64,000 nucleotides of DNA from Rosettibacter firmus. Its GTDB lineage: Bacteria > Bacteroidota > Ignavibacteria > Ignavibacteriales > Melioribacteraceae. Below the pieces are notes generated by a model, which was given only the letters and a program-made list of their open reading frames with translations, had not been told where the DNA came from and did no database searches. Positions 41,916-51,586 of the stretch are shown here, piece after piece. The position numbers and the translations under genes were made by a program. The stretch covers positions 62,001-126,000 of the forward strand of contig NZ_JAYKGJ010000003.1 in NCBI RefSeq assembly GCF_036860695.1, written 5' to 3'. Numbering within the stretch: the stretch's first letter is position 1; each line of letters starts with the position of its first letter.

Positions 41916-41957
41916 AATTCATAAATTTCTATGAAGAAAAAAGAATGCTTTAAAAAA

Positions 41958-42024
41958 TTTGCGCCTTCTCTGCGAACTCTGCGGTTAAAAAATAAACCGT
42001 AAAAAAACACAAAGAAGGCGCAAA
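41958..42024. repeat. Palindromic TTTGCGCCTTCT element between clpX and the secreted orphan
   Basis: A 12-bp perfect inverted repeat TTTGCGCCTTCT (41958-41969) / AGAAGGCGCAAA (42013-42024) encloses CTGCGAACTCTGCGG and an inner CGGTT/AACCG hairpin. This wording resembles widespread interspersed 'TGCGCCTCTGCGGTT' repeats found in many unrelated bacterial genomes, including Bacteroidota. It carries no gene. It may end transcription from clpX. Only one copy is visible in this window. Confidence 0.7.
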
Positions 42025-42038
42025 GCAAATTAAAATTA

Positions 42039-43298
42039 TCAAGCTATCTTTCTATCGGATTCGATATAAATTGGTTTCTCTCCTTTTACTACTACGTCAC
42101 GAGTTATCAAGCATTTGTCAACATTTTCCATAGTTGGAATTTCATACATAATATCGAGAAGAATACCTTCAACAATTGATCGAAGGGCACGCGCACCGGT
42201 TTTTCTTTCAATTGCTTTTTTAACTATTTCATCTAAAGCCAATGGATCAAATTCTAATTCAACTCCTTCGAGCGCAAATAATTTTTTATATTGTTTAATA
42301 ATTGCATTTTTTGGTTCTGTTAAAATATTTCTTAATGCTTCTGGACTGAGAGAATGTAATGGTGCAATAACTGGTAATCTACCCACAAGTTCTGGAATCA
42401 ATCCAAATTTAATTAAATCTTCTGGTTGAACTTTTTGAACAAGATTATCTTTATCGAGGTCTTCATTATCAGATACATCTGTAATAAAGCCAACAGGATT
42501 TCTATTTATTCTCGATGCAATTATATTTTCTATGCCTTCAAATGCACCACCACAGATGAATAAAATATTTTTTGTATTTACATTAATTAGACTTTGCTCC
42601 GGATGTTTTCTTCCTCCGCGTGGTGGAACTCCAGCAATTGTTCCTTCAAGAATTTTCAATAATGCTTGTTGAACACCTTCACCTGATACATCTCTTGTTA
42701 TTGAAACACTTTCACTTTTACGGGCAATTTTATCTATTTCATCAATGTACACAATTCCTTTTTGAGCTTTTTCTAAATTATAATCTGCTGCTTGGAGTAA
42801 TCGAACCAAAACAGTTTCAACATCATCACCCACATAACCAGCTTCTGTTAAAGTAGTGGCATCTGCAATAGCAAATGGAACATCAAGAATTCTTGCCAGC
42901 GTTTGTGCAAGTAATGTTTTTCCTACTCCTGTAGGACCAATTAAAAGAATATTACTTTTTTCAATTTCAACATCATCTACATCAAAATAAGAAACCGGGG
43001 CATTTATTCTTTTATAATGATTATAAACAGCCACTGCAAGAATTTTTTTTGCAAGTTCCTGGCCTATTACATATTCATCAAGACTTTTCTTTATTAGTTC
43101 TGGAGTTAAAGAAAGATTAACGGTTTCTTTTTTCCCGAAAGAAGAAACATTATTTTTAAGAATTTCTACACTGGTCTTTATGCATATGTCACAAATATAG
43201 GCGTCGGGTCCAGCAACCATACTGGATACTTCACTTCCGTCTCGCCCACAAAAGGAACATCTAATTGTTTTTGGTTCTCTATGTCCACCCATTTTCAA
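42039..43298 (-). CDS. clpX: ClpX, ATP-dependent unfoldase of ClpXP
   Basis: ClpX unfolds tagged proteins for ClpP. The 419 residues have the N-terminal C4 zinc domain ([11 protein letters not shown] and YICDICI), Walker [13 protein letters not shown] (about 120), Walker [14 protein letters not shown], the GYVGDDVE pore loop, the RKHPEQ sensor region and the IGF-like loop near GFITDVSD. All are intact. No clpP is adjacent; upstream is a TPR protein gene with a 4-bp overlap. Confidence 0.97.
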   Translation of the reverse strand: MKMGGHREPKTIRCSFCGRDGSEVSSMVAGPDAYICDICIKTSVEILKNNVSSFGKKETVNLSLTPELIKKSLDEYVIGQELAKKILAVAVYNHYKRINAPVSYFDVDDVEIEKSNILLIGPTGVGKTLLAQTLARILDVPFAIADATTLTEAGYVGDDVETVLVRLLQAADYNLEKAQKGIVYIDEIDKIARKSESVSITRDVSGEGVQQALLKILEGTIAGVPPRGGRKHPEQSLINVNTKNILFICGGAFEGIENIIASRINRNPVGFITDVSDNEDLDKDNLVQKVQPEDLIKFGLIPELVGRLPVIAPLHSLSPEALRNILTEPKNAIIKQYKKLFALEGVELEFDPLALDEIVKKAIERKTGARALRSIVEGILLDIMYEIPTMENVDKCLITRDVVVKGEKPIYIESDRKIA

Positions 43299-45148
43299 CC
43301 ATTATTTGTTTGTAATTCGTTTAAATATTCTCTTACTTGTTCAAAATATAATGAATTTGGGAATTTCTCAAGAAGTTTCTGATAAATAGAGACTGCTTTT
43401 GTTTTATCTTTAATTCCAAAATGATAGATTTTCCCTAATAAAAAGAGTGATTTATCACTAAAAATTCCTGTTTTTGAACTTTCTGCTAATTCTTCAAGCA
43501 CTTCAATAGAAGTTGGTAAATCATTCATTGCTATTAAAGTTTCTGCCAGTTTATATTTTGCATATTCACTGATTAAACTGAAAGTTTGGGTATTTGATAA
43601 ATCTTTAAACTCTCTTGCAGCTTCTCTAAATTTTTTCTGATATAACATTAAATCTGCAGCTGCATATTTTATTAAATTCAAAGAGTCGCTTTTGGAAAAA
43701 TTTATTAATGATATAAGTTCCAGAGCATCGTTTGCAAAATCGTTAGAAAGAATTTTGGTTGTTTCTGAAAGATATTTAATTGCATCTGTAAAATTTCCAC
43801 TCCAGAAATTGATTTTTCCCAAATAATAATTTGCTTCTGATTGATGATTTAAATTACTTCGATTATTAATTAAAACTTTTTCGTAATACGACTTAGCATC
43901 TTCCAGTTGATTATTTAATATCGATATTTTCCCTTTCTGCAAAAATGCAAGAACTGAAAACTCGGTATTTGATGCTCTTAAATTTATTAATGTATACAAA
44001 CTTTCTGCTTTTTGATAATTACCCACACGATTAAAATAAATTTCTGCCATTCTAAATAATATTTGTGGAGTTAATGAATTCTCTGGATAATCCTTTATAA
44101 TTGACTCATAGGAGTTAATAACATCTCGTAATTTTTCTTCTTTAATTAAATTAAAATTGTTATAAGGTTTCCATAATTCATTTTCACTTTTAATAGTACT
44201 TTCAAAAAGCATTTCAAGTGATGATGCATAATAAAATCTCCACAAAGGTAATAACTGTTTATTATTACTATTTTTTATTAAATAATCGTAAGCTTTCAGA
44301 GCCACATCATATACTTTATTTTGATAAGCGTTATTTGCAAAAGATATAATTGTATTACCATTTCCATTAATTTTATTTTCATATTCTATTAATCTTTGAA
44401 ATGCATAATCATATTTACCAATCAATGAATAATAATAAGCTAACATATCATACAAAGCTGGTTTGGGATTATCCTTAATTTTATTTTCTATTGAAGTAAT
44501 AAATTGATTGATTGCATCTTTATTATCAGAATAAAAATTAATTCTTGCTTTAATGTTACTAATCTGCTCTGGATTTTTAATAATTAAATCACAGATTTCA
44601 TTTCCAGCATCTTTATATCTCATATTTGCAAGGTAAATATTTATAAGATCTATAGAAAACAATTCCTGATCATTAGAAATTTTTTTACCTCTTTGAAGAA
44701 TATCTATTGCTTTTTCAAAAGCTCTGCTCTCAATTGCATAATTAGCCATTACACGATACGCAATAATTAAATTGGGACTAACTCTCAAACCTCTTTCCCA
44801 CGCATCATAAGCTTTTGAAACATTATCTGCCATAAAGTAAACCGAACCAAGAAGACCAAAAAGATTGATATCCTGTGGTGTAAGCGAAATTCTTTTTTCA
44901 ATCAATTGAGTTGCTTCTGTATATTTTTTTTGTTTGATGAGAATTTTTGTATAAGCATCAAAGTATGTATAGTTTTCAGGGTAGCTATTCTGAAGTTCGC
45001 GCAATATGGCTTCAGCTTTATCAAGCTGTCCTGCTTCTTCGTAGCTCTGAGCTAATCTCAAACGATTATCAAGAAGATTATTTTGTGCAGTAATTGTAGA
45101 AGCAAGTAGAAATAATAAAGTGAGAATAAATATTTTATTTTTAGTCAA
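43295..45148 (-). CDS. Exported tetratricopeptide-repeat protein
   Basis: About 617 residues, almost entirely TPR units ([27 protein letters not shown] and similar; at least twelve) after a signal peptide ending ASTITAQ. I start at TTG 45148, which has GAGAA upstream and gives a proper signal peptide, overlapping the FAD-oxidase stop by 8 bp. The longer ATG at 45178 has no ribosome site and a poor leader (MWGTFFTR). The C-terminal half resembles YbgF/BamD-style TPR arrays. It is probably a periplasmic scaffold. It overlaps clpX by 4 bp. Confidence 0.78.
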   Translation of the reverse strand: MTKNKIFILTLLFLLASTITAQNNLLDNRLRLAQSYEEAGQLDKAEAILRELQNSYPENYTYFDAYTKILIKQKKYTEATQLIEKRISLTPQDINLFGLLGSVYFMADNVSKAYDAWERGLRVSPNLIIAYRVMANYAIESRAFEKAIDILQRGKKISNDQELFSIDLINIYLANMRYKDAGNEICDLIIKNPEQISNIKARINFYSDNKDAINQFITSIENKIKDNPKPALYDMLAYYYSLIGKYDYAFQRLIEYENKINGNGNTIISFANNAYQNKVYDVALKAYDYLIKNSNNKQLLPLWRFYYASSLEMLFESTIKSENELWKPYNNFNLIKEEKLRDVINSYESIIKDYPENSLTPQILFRMAEIYFNRVGNYQKAESLYTLINLRASNTEFSVLAFLQKGKISILNNQLEDAKSYYEKVLINNRSNLNHQSEANYYLGKINFWSGNFTDAIKYLSETTKILSNDFANDALELISLINFSKSDSLNLIKYAAADLMLYQKKFREAAREFKDLSNTQTFSLISEYAKYKLAETLIAMNDLPTSIEVLEELAESSKTGIFSDKSLFLLGKIYHFGIKDKTKAVSIYQKLLEKFPNSLYFEQVREYLNELQTNNG

Positions 45149-46619
45149 AATAATTCTCGTAAAAAATGTTCCCCACATTTAAAATTTTATTCGGGTCGAA
45201 TATCAATTTGAGTTTTGCCATTTGTTTAATTACATCTTCACTATACATTTTTAAAAAATAATCTCGTTTAAGTTTTCCAATGCCATGTTCTGCTGATATT
45301 GTACCTTTTAATTCAACAGCACGTTCACATATTTTCATATAAATATTTTTAGAAATATTATACTCCTCTTCATTTTCTGGAAGCATATTTAAATGCATGT
45401 GAGAATTTCCAAAGTGACCATAGACTACATATTCCAATCCTCTATCTTCTACAATTTTTTTTGCTTCATAATAAAAATCTTTAAAAACATTGTCTGGAAC
45501 AGCAACATCAGTCCCAACTTTTTTTAATTTTCTTCTTGTAACATATTCGTTTACTTTCCATGCAATAGCATGTCGAAAATCTTTGAATTGTTCCTGTTCC
45601 TTTTTGTCTGCTGCGATCCAGGAATTTTCTTCCAATCCCGAATGTTTACTTATCAAGTCCATCCATTGAGAAATAATTTCATCTTCGTTGTCATCCAATT
45701 CTTGTTCAAACCAAACAGCAGCTTTAGCCTCTGCTGGAATGTTTGAATAATCATCCAATAAAAATTGGAGTGTATAATAATCAAAAAATTCAAGACCTCT
45801 TGCAGAAATCAAAGATAAATCGTTTGTAATTTTCTTTTTAGAAAGGTCACGAGCCTCTTCAATAAAATTAAGAGCATTTATTTCTTCATCAAAAAATATT
45901 ACACACGAAAGAATTTTTTCAGGCAATTCGATTATCTTTAATTTGATTTCAGAAAAAATACCCAGTGTTCCTTCGGAGCCAATGAAAAGATCAATTAAAT
46001 CCATATCTTTTTTACAGTAATATCCAGCAGCATTCTTTGTTTCTGGCATAAATATCTGAGGTAATTGAAATGAAATAATTTTACCACTTTCTGTTTTTAG
46101 ATTAGCATTATAGCCATCAGCTAAATATTCTCCTCTTTGCAAAGTTAATTTTTCTCCATCTGGTAGAACTATTTTTAAGCCCAAAACATAATCTCTTGTT
46201 GGTCCATATTTAAATGTTCGAGCACCAGATGAGTTTGTAGCCACATTAGCACCAACATGACAATTCCTTTCTGTTGGATCTGGTGGATAAAATAATTTTT
46301 GTTCTTCAAGATAATCCTGTAAATCTTTTAGTATAACACCTGGTTGAATTGTAACATATTTCTTTTCTTTATTTACCTCAAGTATTTTATTCATTCCTTC
46401 AAGTGATAAAACAATGCCACCTTCTGGAACTCTACCACCAGTTAATCCAGTTCCATTTCCAGAGATTGTAACTCTTTTACCTGTTTTATTACATTCTTTT
46501 ATGATATTAATAATTTCATTTTCATCTGAGGGGATATAGACTGCTTCACAATTGCCTGTATAATTGGAGGCATCTGATAAATAGTTTTGTATTTCGTCTT
46601 GATTGTTTTTTATTATCAT
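45141..46619 (-). CDS. FAD-binding oxidase of the GlcD/D-lactate dehydrogenase family
   Basis: A VAO-type flavoprotein oxidising a 2-hydroxy acid (glycolate or D-lactate type). The FAD-binding PCMH region has VTISGNGTGLTGGRVPEGGIVLSL (about 52-75) and GANVATNSSGARTFKYGPT, the substrate domain has YGHFGNSHMHLN (about 400), and the C-terminal signature is EHGIGKLKR. Start at ATG 46619 is preferred over TTG 46643 because the latter overlaps the Trm112-like gene and has no ribosome site. There is no adjacent GlcE/GlcF, so it is the single-subunit type. Substrate not determinable. Confidence 0.9.
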   Translation of the reverse strand: MIIKNNQDEIQNYLSDASNYTGNCEAVYIPSDENEIINIIKECNKTGKRVTISGNGTGLTGGRVPEGGIVLSLEGMNKILEVNKEKKYVTIQPGVILKDLQDYLEEQKLFYPPDPTERNCHVGANVATNSSGARTFKYGPTRDYVLGLKIVLPDGEKLTLQRGEYLADGYNANLKTESGKIISFQLPQIFMPETKNAAGYYCKKDMDLIDLFIGSEGTLGIFSEIKLKIIELPEKILSCVIFFDEEINALNFIEEARDLSKKKITNDLSLISARGLEFFDYYTLQFLLDDYSNIPAEAKAAVWFEQELDDNEDEIISQWMDLISKHSGLEENSWIAADKKEQEQFKDFRHAIAWKVNEYVTRRKLKKVGTDVAVPDNVFKDFYYEAKKIVEDRGLEYVVYGHFGNSHMHLNMLPENEEEYNISKNIYMKICERAVELKGTISAEHGIGKLKRDYFLKMYSEDVIKQMAKLKLIFDPNKILNVGNIFYENYFD

Positions 46620-46635
46620 TTTATACTTTTCTAAG

Positions 46636-46851
46636 TTAATCAACTTTAATATTATTCCGAATCATTATTTCTTTCCATGTTTCATAATCCAATTCTTCCG
46701 ATTCTTCTACAAGCATTACCGGGATATCATTTTCTATTCGATACCTTCGTCTTGTATTTTTATCTGTAGAAACAAGATAATTGTTGTCAAGAATTAAATT
46801 TGCTTTTGAAACAGGACAGCATAAAATTTCTAACAGTTCTTTAGATATCAT
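46636..46851 (-). CDS. Trm112-family small zinc-binding-like protein
   Basis: The 71-residue protein resembles the Trm112/YcaR family that in other organisms activates methyltransferases: LLEILCCPVSKANLIL and RRRYRIENDIPVMLVEE. The usual four zinc cysteines are reduced to the CCP pair, so zinc binding is doubtful. The upstream TTG at 46860 adds three residues; ATG 46851 is used here. It is 16 bp upstream of the FAD-oxidase start and may be a maturation or regulatory partner for neighbours, unproven. Confidence 0.82.
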   Translation of the reverse strand: MISKELLEILCCPVSKANLILDNNYLVSTDKNTRRRYRIENDIPVMLVEESEELDYETWKEIMIRNNIKVD

Positions 46852-46922
46852 TTTTATCAAATTAGATTATGAAAATGTTACTTTGAAAAGTCAATTAAAA
46901 AGAAATTGACTTTTCAGGAAAA

Positions 46923-47660
46923 TCACAATTGAATTCTTTTTTTTGCTTCTTCAGCTATTTCAGCAGAAACTAAAATTCTTCCACAAGACTCACATGAAAA
47001 GATTCTTTTATTCTGTTTTATTTCAAGTTGTCTCTGTGGTGGTATAACATTATGGCAACCAGAACAAGCAGAACGTACAACAGTTACAACTGCTTTTCCA
47101 CCTAATGCTTTTCTAATTCTCATATAGCTTGCATAATCCTGTTTACGAACCTTAGCAGCAACTTTTTCTCTTTTCTCTTTGAGTTTTAGTTCTTCACGTT
47201 CGTTGGCTTTTATTATTTGTTTTAATTCAGCTTCTTTTTCTTTAAGTTCTTTTGTTAATGCATTGAGCTGGGGTTCAATTTCGGCAATCTCAGCTTTTAA
47301 TTTTTGTACAAGATCTTCCAGAGCAATACTTTCAGTTTCCAGCTTTTCTATTTGAGCTTCTGTATGATCGATTTCTTTTGTTAATGCATCGTATTCTTTG
47401 TTGTTTCGTACCTGATAAAGTTGACTCTTAAATTTCTTTAAGTTTGCTTTAAGTCGTTCTACATCTTCATCATTCTGTTTTCGCTTTTGCAAAGATCTTT
47501 TTTTCTCTGCTTCTTTAGTATCGATCTGCTCTTTAATTGTATTGATTTGTGCTGTAAGCTCATTAACAATAGCTGGAAGATCGCCTCTTAAATCCTCAAG
47601 CTCATCGAGTTGATCATCAATAAGTTGAAGCTCGTAAAGTACCATTAATCTTTCTACCAA
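46923..47660 (-). CDS. Coiled-coil zinc-ribbon protein (CdsZ/zf-RING_7 family)
   Basis: The 245 residues form a long alpha-helical coiled coil (about 8-180, rich in E/K/Q such as KKFKSQLYQVRNNKEYDAL) followed by a C-terminal zinc ribbon with CSGCHNVIPP and FSCESCGRIL (four cysteines). This family is often next to Nif3 genes, as here (11-bp gap). Proposed roles include a scaffold for secretion or DNA-related complexes; no enzymatic motif is seen. Confidence 0.88.
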   Translation of the reverse strand: MVERLMVLYELQLIDDQLDELEDLRGDLPAIVNELTAQINTIKEQIDTKEAEKKRSLQKRKQNDEDVERLKANLKKFKSQLYQVRNNKEYDALTKEIDHTEAQIEKLETESIALEDLVQKLKAEIAEIEPQLNALTKELKEKEAELKQIIKANEREELKLKEKREKVAAKVRKQDYASYMRIRKALGGKAVVTVVRSACSGCHNVIPPQRQLEIKQNKRIFSCESCGRILVSAEIAEEAKKRIQL

Positions 47661-47671
47661 TTTATTACTCC

Positions 47672-48784
47672 TTAATGTTTATAAAACTTTATTGGATTAG
47701 TACTTTTATTATATTTATAAACTTTTAAATTGCTTTTTTTTCCTATGAAATTTTCTATTTTTTTCTTAACAGCGTCCAATATTAAAACTTCGGTTTCATA
47801 GTGACCTGCATCTATTAACATTATTCTATTATTAGCACTATGAAACTCATGATATTTTATATCTGCTGTTATAAAAGCATCTGCTCCAGAATTTATTGCG
47901 TCATCTATCAAACTCGCACCAGATCCACCACACACAGCAACTTTATTAATCACTCTATTTTTTCCGTTACAATATTTTATAGCTTCTGTATTCAAAGATT
48001 TTGAGATGTGATACAAAAATTCATTTTCGTCCATCTTATTTTCAAGATAACCTATTGCACCTGCACCATAATTTACATTTTTATTTTTTACATGATAAAT
48101 ATCATAAGCAGGTTCTTCGTATGGATGAACTTTTAATATTGCAGAAATTACATTGCTTAGATTCCATTCATCAACAATAAATTCGAGACGAATTTCTTCA
48201 ACTTTTTCAAAAACATTTTTTGATCCAATTGCTGGATTTGTTTTCTCTGAACCTTTAAAAGTTCCTTCACCTTTAATTCTAAAACTACAACTGGAATATT
48301 CACCAATTATTCCAGCTCCTGCAGAAAATGCAGCATTTGAAACCTGTTCCAAATAATTTTCTGGCACAAAAACCACAACTTTAAATTGATTTGCTTCTTG
48401 ATTTTTAAGAAAACATATATTTTTAAGTTTTAATCTCTTTGCTAATTCAAAGGAAACCCCATCTTTGACAAAATCCAGATTGGTATGGGCAGAGTAAACC
48501 GTAATGTCATGTTTAATTATTTTTTCAATTAATTGTGAAGTTTGGTTCGAATGAAAATCCAATTTCTTAACTGGATTAAATAACAAAGGATGATGTGTGA
48601 ATATAAAATTACAATTTTTATTTATTGCATCTTTAAGGACTTCGTCCGTAAGCTCAAGACAAATCATTATATTTTTAATTCTGTTACCCCGTGAGCCAAT
48701 TTGAAGTCCCACATTATCTTTTTCCCAAGCGGCTCCACGGGGAAACCAGCTTTCAAGATATTCTGTTAATTCTTCAGCGCTCAT
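47672..48784 (-). CDS. Nif3-like dinuclear metal-centre protein, long form
   Basis: A 370-residue Nif3/DUF34 protein. Metal-ligand motifs FTHHPLLFNP (about 60), SAHTNLDFVKDG (about 95) and the late HYETE plus Glu are present, with a CutA1-like insert domain (about 130-240, VHPYEEPAYDIY) characteristic of the longer members. Function in bacteria is undecided; GTP cyclohydrolase-related or metal-chaperone roles have been proposed for the family. It is coupled to the zinc-ribbon gene downstream and has the ispG terminator just upstream. Confidence 0.9.
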   Translation of the reverse strand: MSAEELTEYLESWFPRGAAWEKDNVGLQIGSRGNRIKNIMICLELTDEVLKDAINKNCNFIFTHHPLLFNPVKKLDFHSNQTSQLIEKIIKHDITVYSAHTNLDFVKDGVSFELAKRLKLKNICFLKNQEANQFKVVVFVPENYLEQVSNAAFSAGAGIIGEYSSCSFRIKGEGTFKGSEKTNPAIGSKNVFEKVEEIRLEFIVDEWNLSNVISAILKVHPYEEPAYDIYHVKNKNVNYGAGAIGYLENKMDENEFLYHISKSLNTEAIKYCNGKNRVINKVAVCGGSGASLIDDAINSGADAFITADIKYHEFHSANNRIMLIDAGHYETEVLILDAVKKKIENFIGKKSNLKVYKYNKSTNPIKFYKH

Positions 48785-48786
48785 AT

Positions 48787-48823
48787 ATAAAAAAAATGCA
48801 CCCCATTATAACTGGAGTGCATT
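48787..48823 (-). terminator. Intrinsic terminator after ispG
   Basis: On the minus strand AATGCACTCC pairs with GGGGTGCATT (7 bp, one mismatch, then 2 bp) around a 9-nt loop and runs into TTTTTTTATAT. It lies 115 bp past the ispG stop, right before the Nif3 start codon, so it separates the two units. Confidence 0.75.
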
Positions 48824-48937
48824 CCATTAAATACTTCCTTGAATAACTTGGTAAATATTTTTATACTTTTTTTTGAATAATTGTCCATATACCTATTCAA
48901 AATATATAATAATGAAATAAGAACTTCAAGAAGGAGA

Positions 48938-50902
48938 TTAAAAATCTCCTCTCTCAACCCATTTACCATCAGCTTTGATTAAATCAATAAGCTCGTTTAT
49001 AGCATTTTCAGATGGAATATTTCTTTTTACTATCTCTTTCCCTCTATACAAAGTAATTTTATCTGGACCAGAACCAACATATCCATAATCAGCATCTGCC
49101 ATTTCTCCCGGTCCATTCACTATGCAACCCATAATTGCAATTTTAACTCCTTTTAAATGTTCTGTTTTTTCTTTGATTCTATTTGTTACTTCGATTAAAT
49201 CAAATAAAGTTCTTCCACACGAAGGGCAGGCAATATATTCAGTTTTAGTTATTCTTACTCTTGCTGCCTGTAGAATTCCAAAAAGTGTTTTATTAATAAA
49301 TGAAACATCAATATTATTTGAATCTTTACTTTCAAAAGTAATCCATACACCATCACCAAATCCATCTATTAACAGAGCTCCCAGATCCGTAGAAGAATAG
49401 AGTAACAATTTCTCTTGATTGATATTTTGATAATCCCTTTTAATTATTACCGGATTTGTGATATCTCTTAAAATAAATTCAAAAAATATTCTTCGTTGTT
49501 CAGCCATGCCATGGAGATTATTGGTTTCAACAATAAATACTACTGTTCTATTATTTTTTATTTTTTCAAAAGCTTCAGAAAAAACATCATTGATTTTGAT
49601 CTTAACAAAGTTAATTTCTTCTGAATGTAAATCTGCATTTAAAAATTCTTCAATTGAAGAATAAAGTGGTATACTATTCAATTTATTAGTAACATTTATC
49701 CATTTACTATAATCATAAATTAATTTAAGATTAGCAGGTATTTCAATTTGAAAATCTTTATTCCCGGTGTAAATAAAATCTGCAACTGTATCATTTAAAA
49801 ACCATTTATCTATTTTAGCAGAATAATTATATCCAGCTTTTTTTATGGTAGAGTAAGAAATTTCTTCCTTACTGAAATCCAGTATTACTCTTGGGACATT
49901 TTTACCGCCAATATTTGAGACTTCAAATGTTTCTCTTTTATTGTAACTAAATGGATCTATTGGAATATCTTCTATTTCAATAATTGGCGAGTGTTTTTCT
50001 CTCTCTTTATATCTATCTACAAGTATTTTGGCAACAGGTACTTCGAATTCAGGTTCTTCTGCCAGCGAAACTCGAATTGTATCACCTAATCCATCTTCGA
50101 GCAAAGTGCCAATTCCTACTGCCGATTTTATTCTTCCATCCTCTCCAAAACCAGCCTCTGTAACTCCAAGATGCAATGGATAATTCATTCCTTCGCTTTC
50201 CATTTTATTTACCAGAAGACGATAAGCTTCAACCATAACCAGTGGATTACTTGCTTTCATCGAAAGTACAATTGAGTGAAAATTTTCTTCGTTGCATATT
50301 CTTAAAAATTCCATTGCAGATTCTACCATTCCTAAAGGTGTATCACCATAACGACTCATAATCCTATCTGAAAGTGAGCCATGATTTGTCCCAATTCTCA
50401 AAGCAGTTCCATATTCTTTACAAATCTTTAATAATGGTATAAACTTCTCACGGATTCTTTCTAATTCTTCTTCATATTGTTTATCGGTATATTCAATAAT
50501 TTGAAATTTCTTTTTGTCAACAAAATTTCCGGGATTAATTCTTACTTTTTCTACAATTCGAGCAGCTACTTCAGCTGCATTTGGTGTATAGTGTATATCG
50601 GCAATTAATGGTGTATTAAAACCACGTTTTCTAAGTTCATTTTTTATATTTAATAAATTTTTTGCTTCATTTATACTTGGGGCTGTAATTCTAACATAAT
50701 CACAACCAGCTTTAATCATACGTATAGCCTGTTCAACTGTTGCAATAGTATCGAGTGTATTTGTGGTTGTCATCGACTGGATACGAATAGGATTGTTTCC
50801 ACCAAGCGGGACTTCTCCAATATATACTTCTCGTGTTTTATATCTTGAATATTGAGTAAGACTATTACAATATTTTTTTATTGATTGAATTTTATTTATC
50901 AT
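48938..50902 (-). CDS. ispG: IspG (GcpE), long insert-containing form
   Basis: IspG is a 4Fe-4S enzyme that reduces MEcPP to HMBPP in the MEP isoprenoid pathway, feeding squalene synthesis among others. The 654 residues are much longer than the about 370 of E. coli. The TIM barrel (about 20-300, IRIQSMTTTNTLD, CDYVRITAPS, LIADIHY) and the iron-sulphur domain (about 560-640, YIACPSCGRTLFD, IMGCIVNGPGEMADADYGYVG, three Cys and Glu) are separated by a central insert (about 300-555), as in plants, Chlamydia and Bacteroidota. It is followed by the terminator before nif3. Confidence 0.96.
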   Translation of the reverse strand: MINKIQSIKKYCNSLTQYSRYKTREVYIGEVPLGGNNPIRIQSMTTTNTLDTIATVEQAIRMIKAGCDYVRITAPSINEAKNLLNIKNELRKRGFNTPLIADIHYTPNAAEVAARIVEKVRINPGNFVDKKKFQIIEYTDKQYEEELERIREKFIPLLKICKEYGTALRIGTNHGSLSDRIMSRYGDTPLGMVESAMEFLRICNEENFHSIVLSMKASNPLVMVEAYRLLVNKMESEGMNYPLHLGVTEAGFGEDGRIKSAVGIGTLLEDGLGDTIRVSLAEEPEFEVPVAKILVDRYKEREKHSPIIEIEDIPIDPFSYNKRETFEVSNIGGKNVPRVILDFSKEEISYSTIKKAGYNYSAKIDKWFLNDTVADFIYTGNKDFQIEIPANLKLIYDYSKWINVTNKLNSIPLYSSIEEFLNADLHSEEINFVKIKINDVFSEAFEKIKNNRTVVFIVETNNLHGMAEQRRIFFEFILRDITNPVIIKRDYQNINQEKLLLYSSTDLGALLIDGFGDGVWITFESKDSNNIDVSFINKTLFGILQAARVRITKTEYIACPSCGRTLFDLIEVTNRIKEKTEHLKGVKIAIMGCIVNGPGEMADADYGYVGSGPDKITLYRGKEIVKRNIPSENAINELIDLIKADGKWVERGDF

Positions 50903-50934
50903 ATTAAAAAAACAAATAAATTAAATAAGTAGTT

Positions 50935-51471
50935 CTAAGATCTTTTAGATAATTCATATAAAAATTTAGAAACAAATTCTGGTGCAGCTGAAGGATCTCT
51001 TCCAGTAATAATATTTTTCTCTATTACTACTGGTTCATTTTTGAATTCTATTCCTTCTTTTTCTAATTCATGCTTATCATCAGGATAACATGTAGCTTCT
51101 TTTTTAATAATACCTGCCTTTGCCAGAATTATTGGTGCACTACATATTGCTCCAATAATTTTATTGCTTTGATTAAAGTTTTTTGCGATTGTATGAAGTA
51201 TTTTATTATTCCAGTAATTTCTTACTCCTTTTCCACCAATAAAAATAATCCCACCAAAGTTATTTTCATGAACATTATAAAGAAGAATATCATTTTTGAC
51301 TTTTAAATTATTAGAACCAATACATAACGAATTAGTATCCGATGCAATAAATAATTTTTTACCATCACTTAATAAAGCTTTCGATATTACCAGATATTCC
51401 TGCTCATTAAAGTCTTGAGCTGGTAGGATTAAAAGGATACTGTTTTTTACCAAATAGAAATGACTCACCAT
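50935..51471 (-). CDS. DJ-1/PfpI family protein
   Basis: A 178-residue class-I glutaminase-like protein with the nucleophile elbow GAICSAPIILAKAG (Cys about 109) and ITGRDPSAAPEF near the C-terminus, as in DJ-1/YajL/PfpI proteins. Possible roles include glyoxalase III, protein or nucleotide deglycation, or chaperone-like redox sensing. The start is ATG 51471; a TTG 42 bp upstream has no ribosome site. It is divergent from dnaG. Confidence 0.87.
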   Translation of the reverse strand: MVSHFYLVKNSILLILPAQDFNEQEYLVISKALLSDGKKLFIASDTNSLCIGSNNLKVKNDILLYNVHENNFGGIIFIGGKGVRNYWNNKILHTIAKNFNQSNKIIGAICSAPIILAKAGIIKKEATCYPDDKHELEKEGIEFKNEPVVIEKNIITGRDPSAAPEFVSKFLYELSKRS

Positions 51472-51586
51472 AATTTTCAAATCGAAAATAATAATATTAA
51501 TTTTGATGAGCAATCTTGTTTCCTACTATTAATTAATAATAAGTTTTAAAATGTAATATTTCTTTATTTTATACTGGAGCGTTTTA

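Noticed and set aside
48781-48969. 62-residue minus-strand open frame between nif3 and ispG
   Set aside because: It overlaps the ispG terminator and the ispG 3' end and has no ribosome site.
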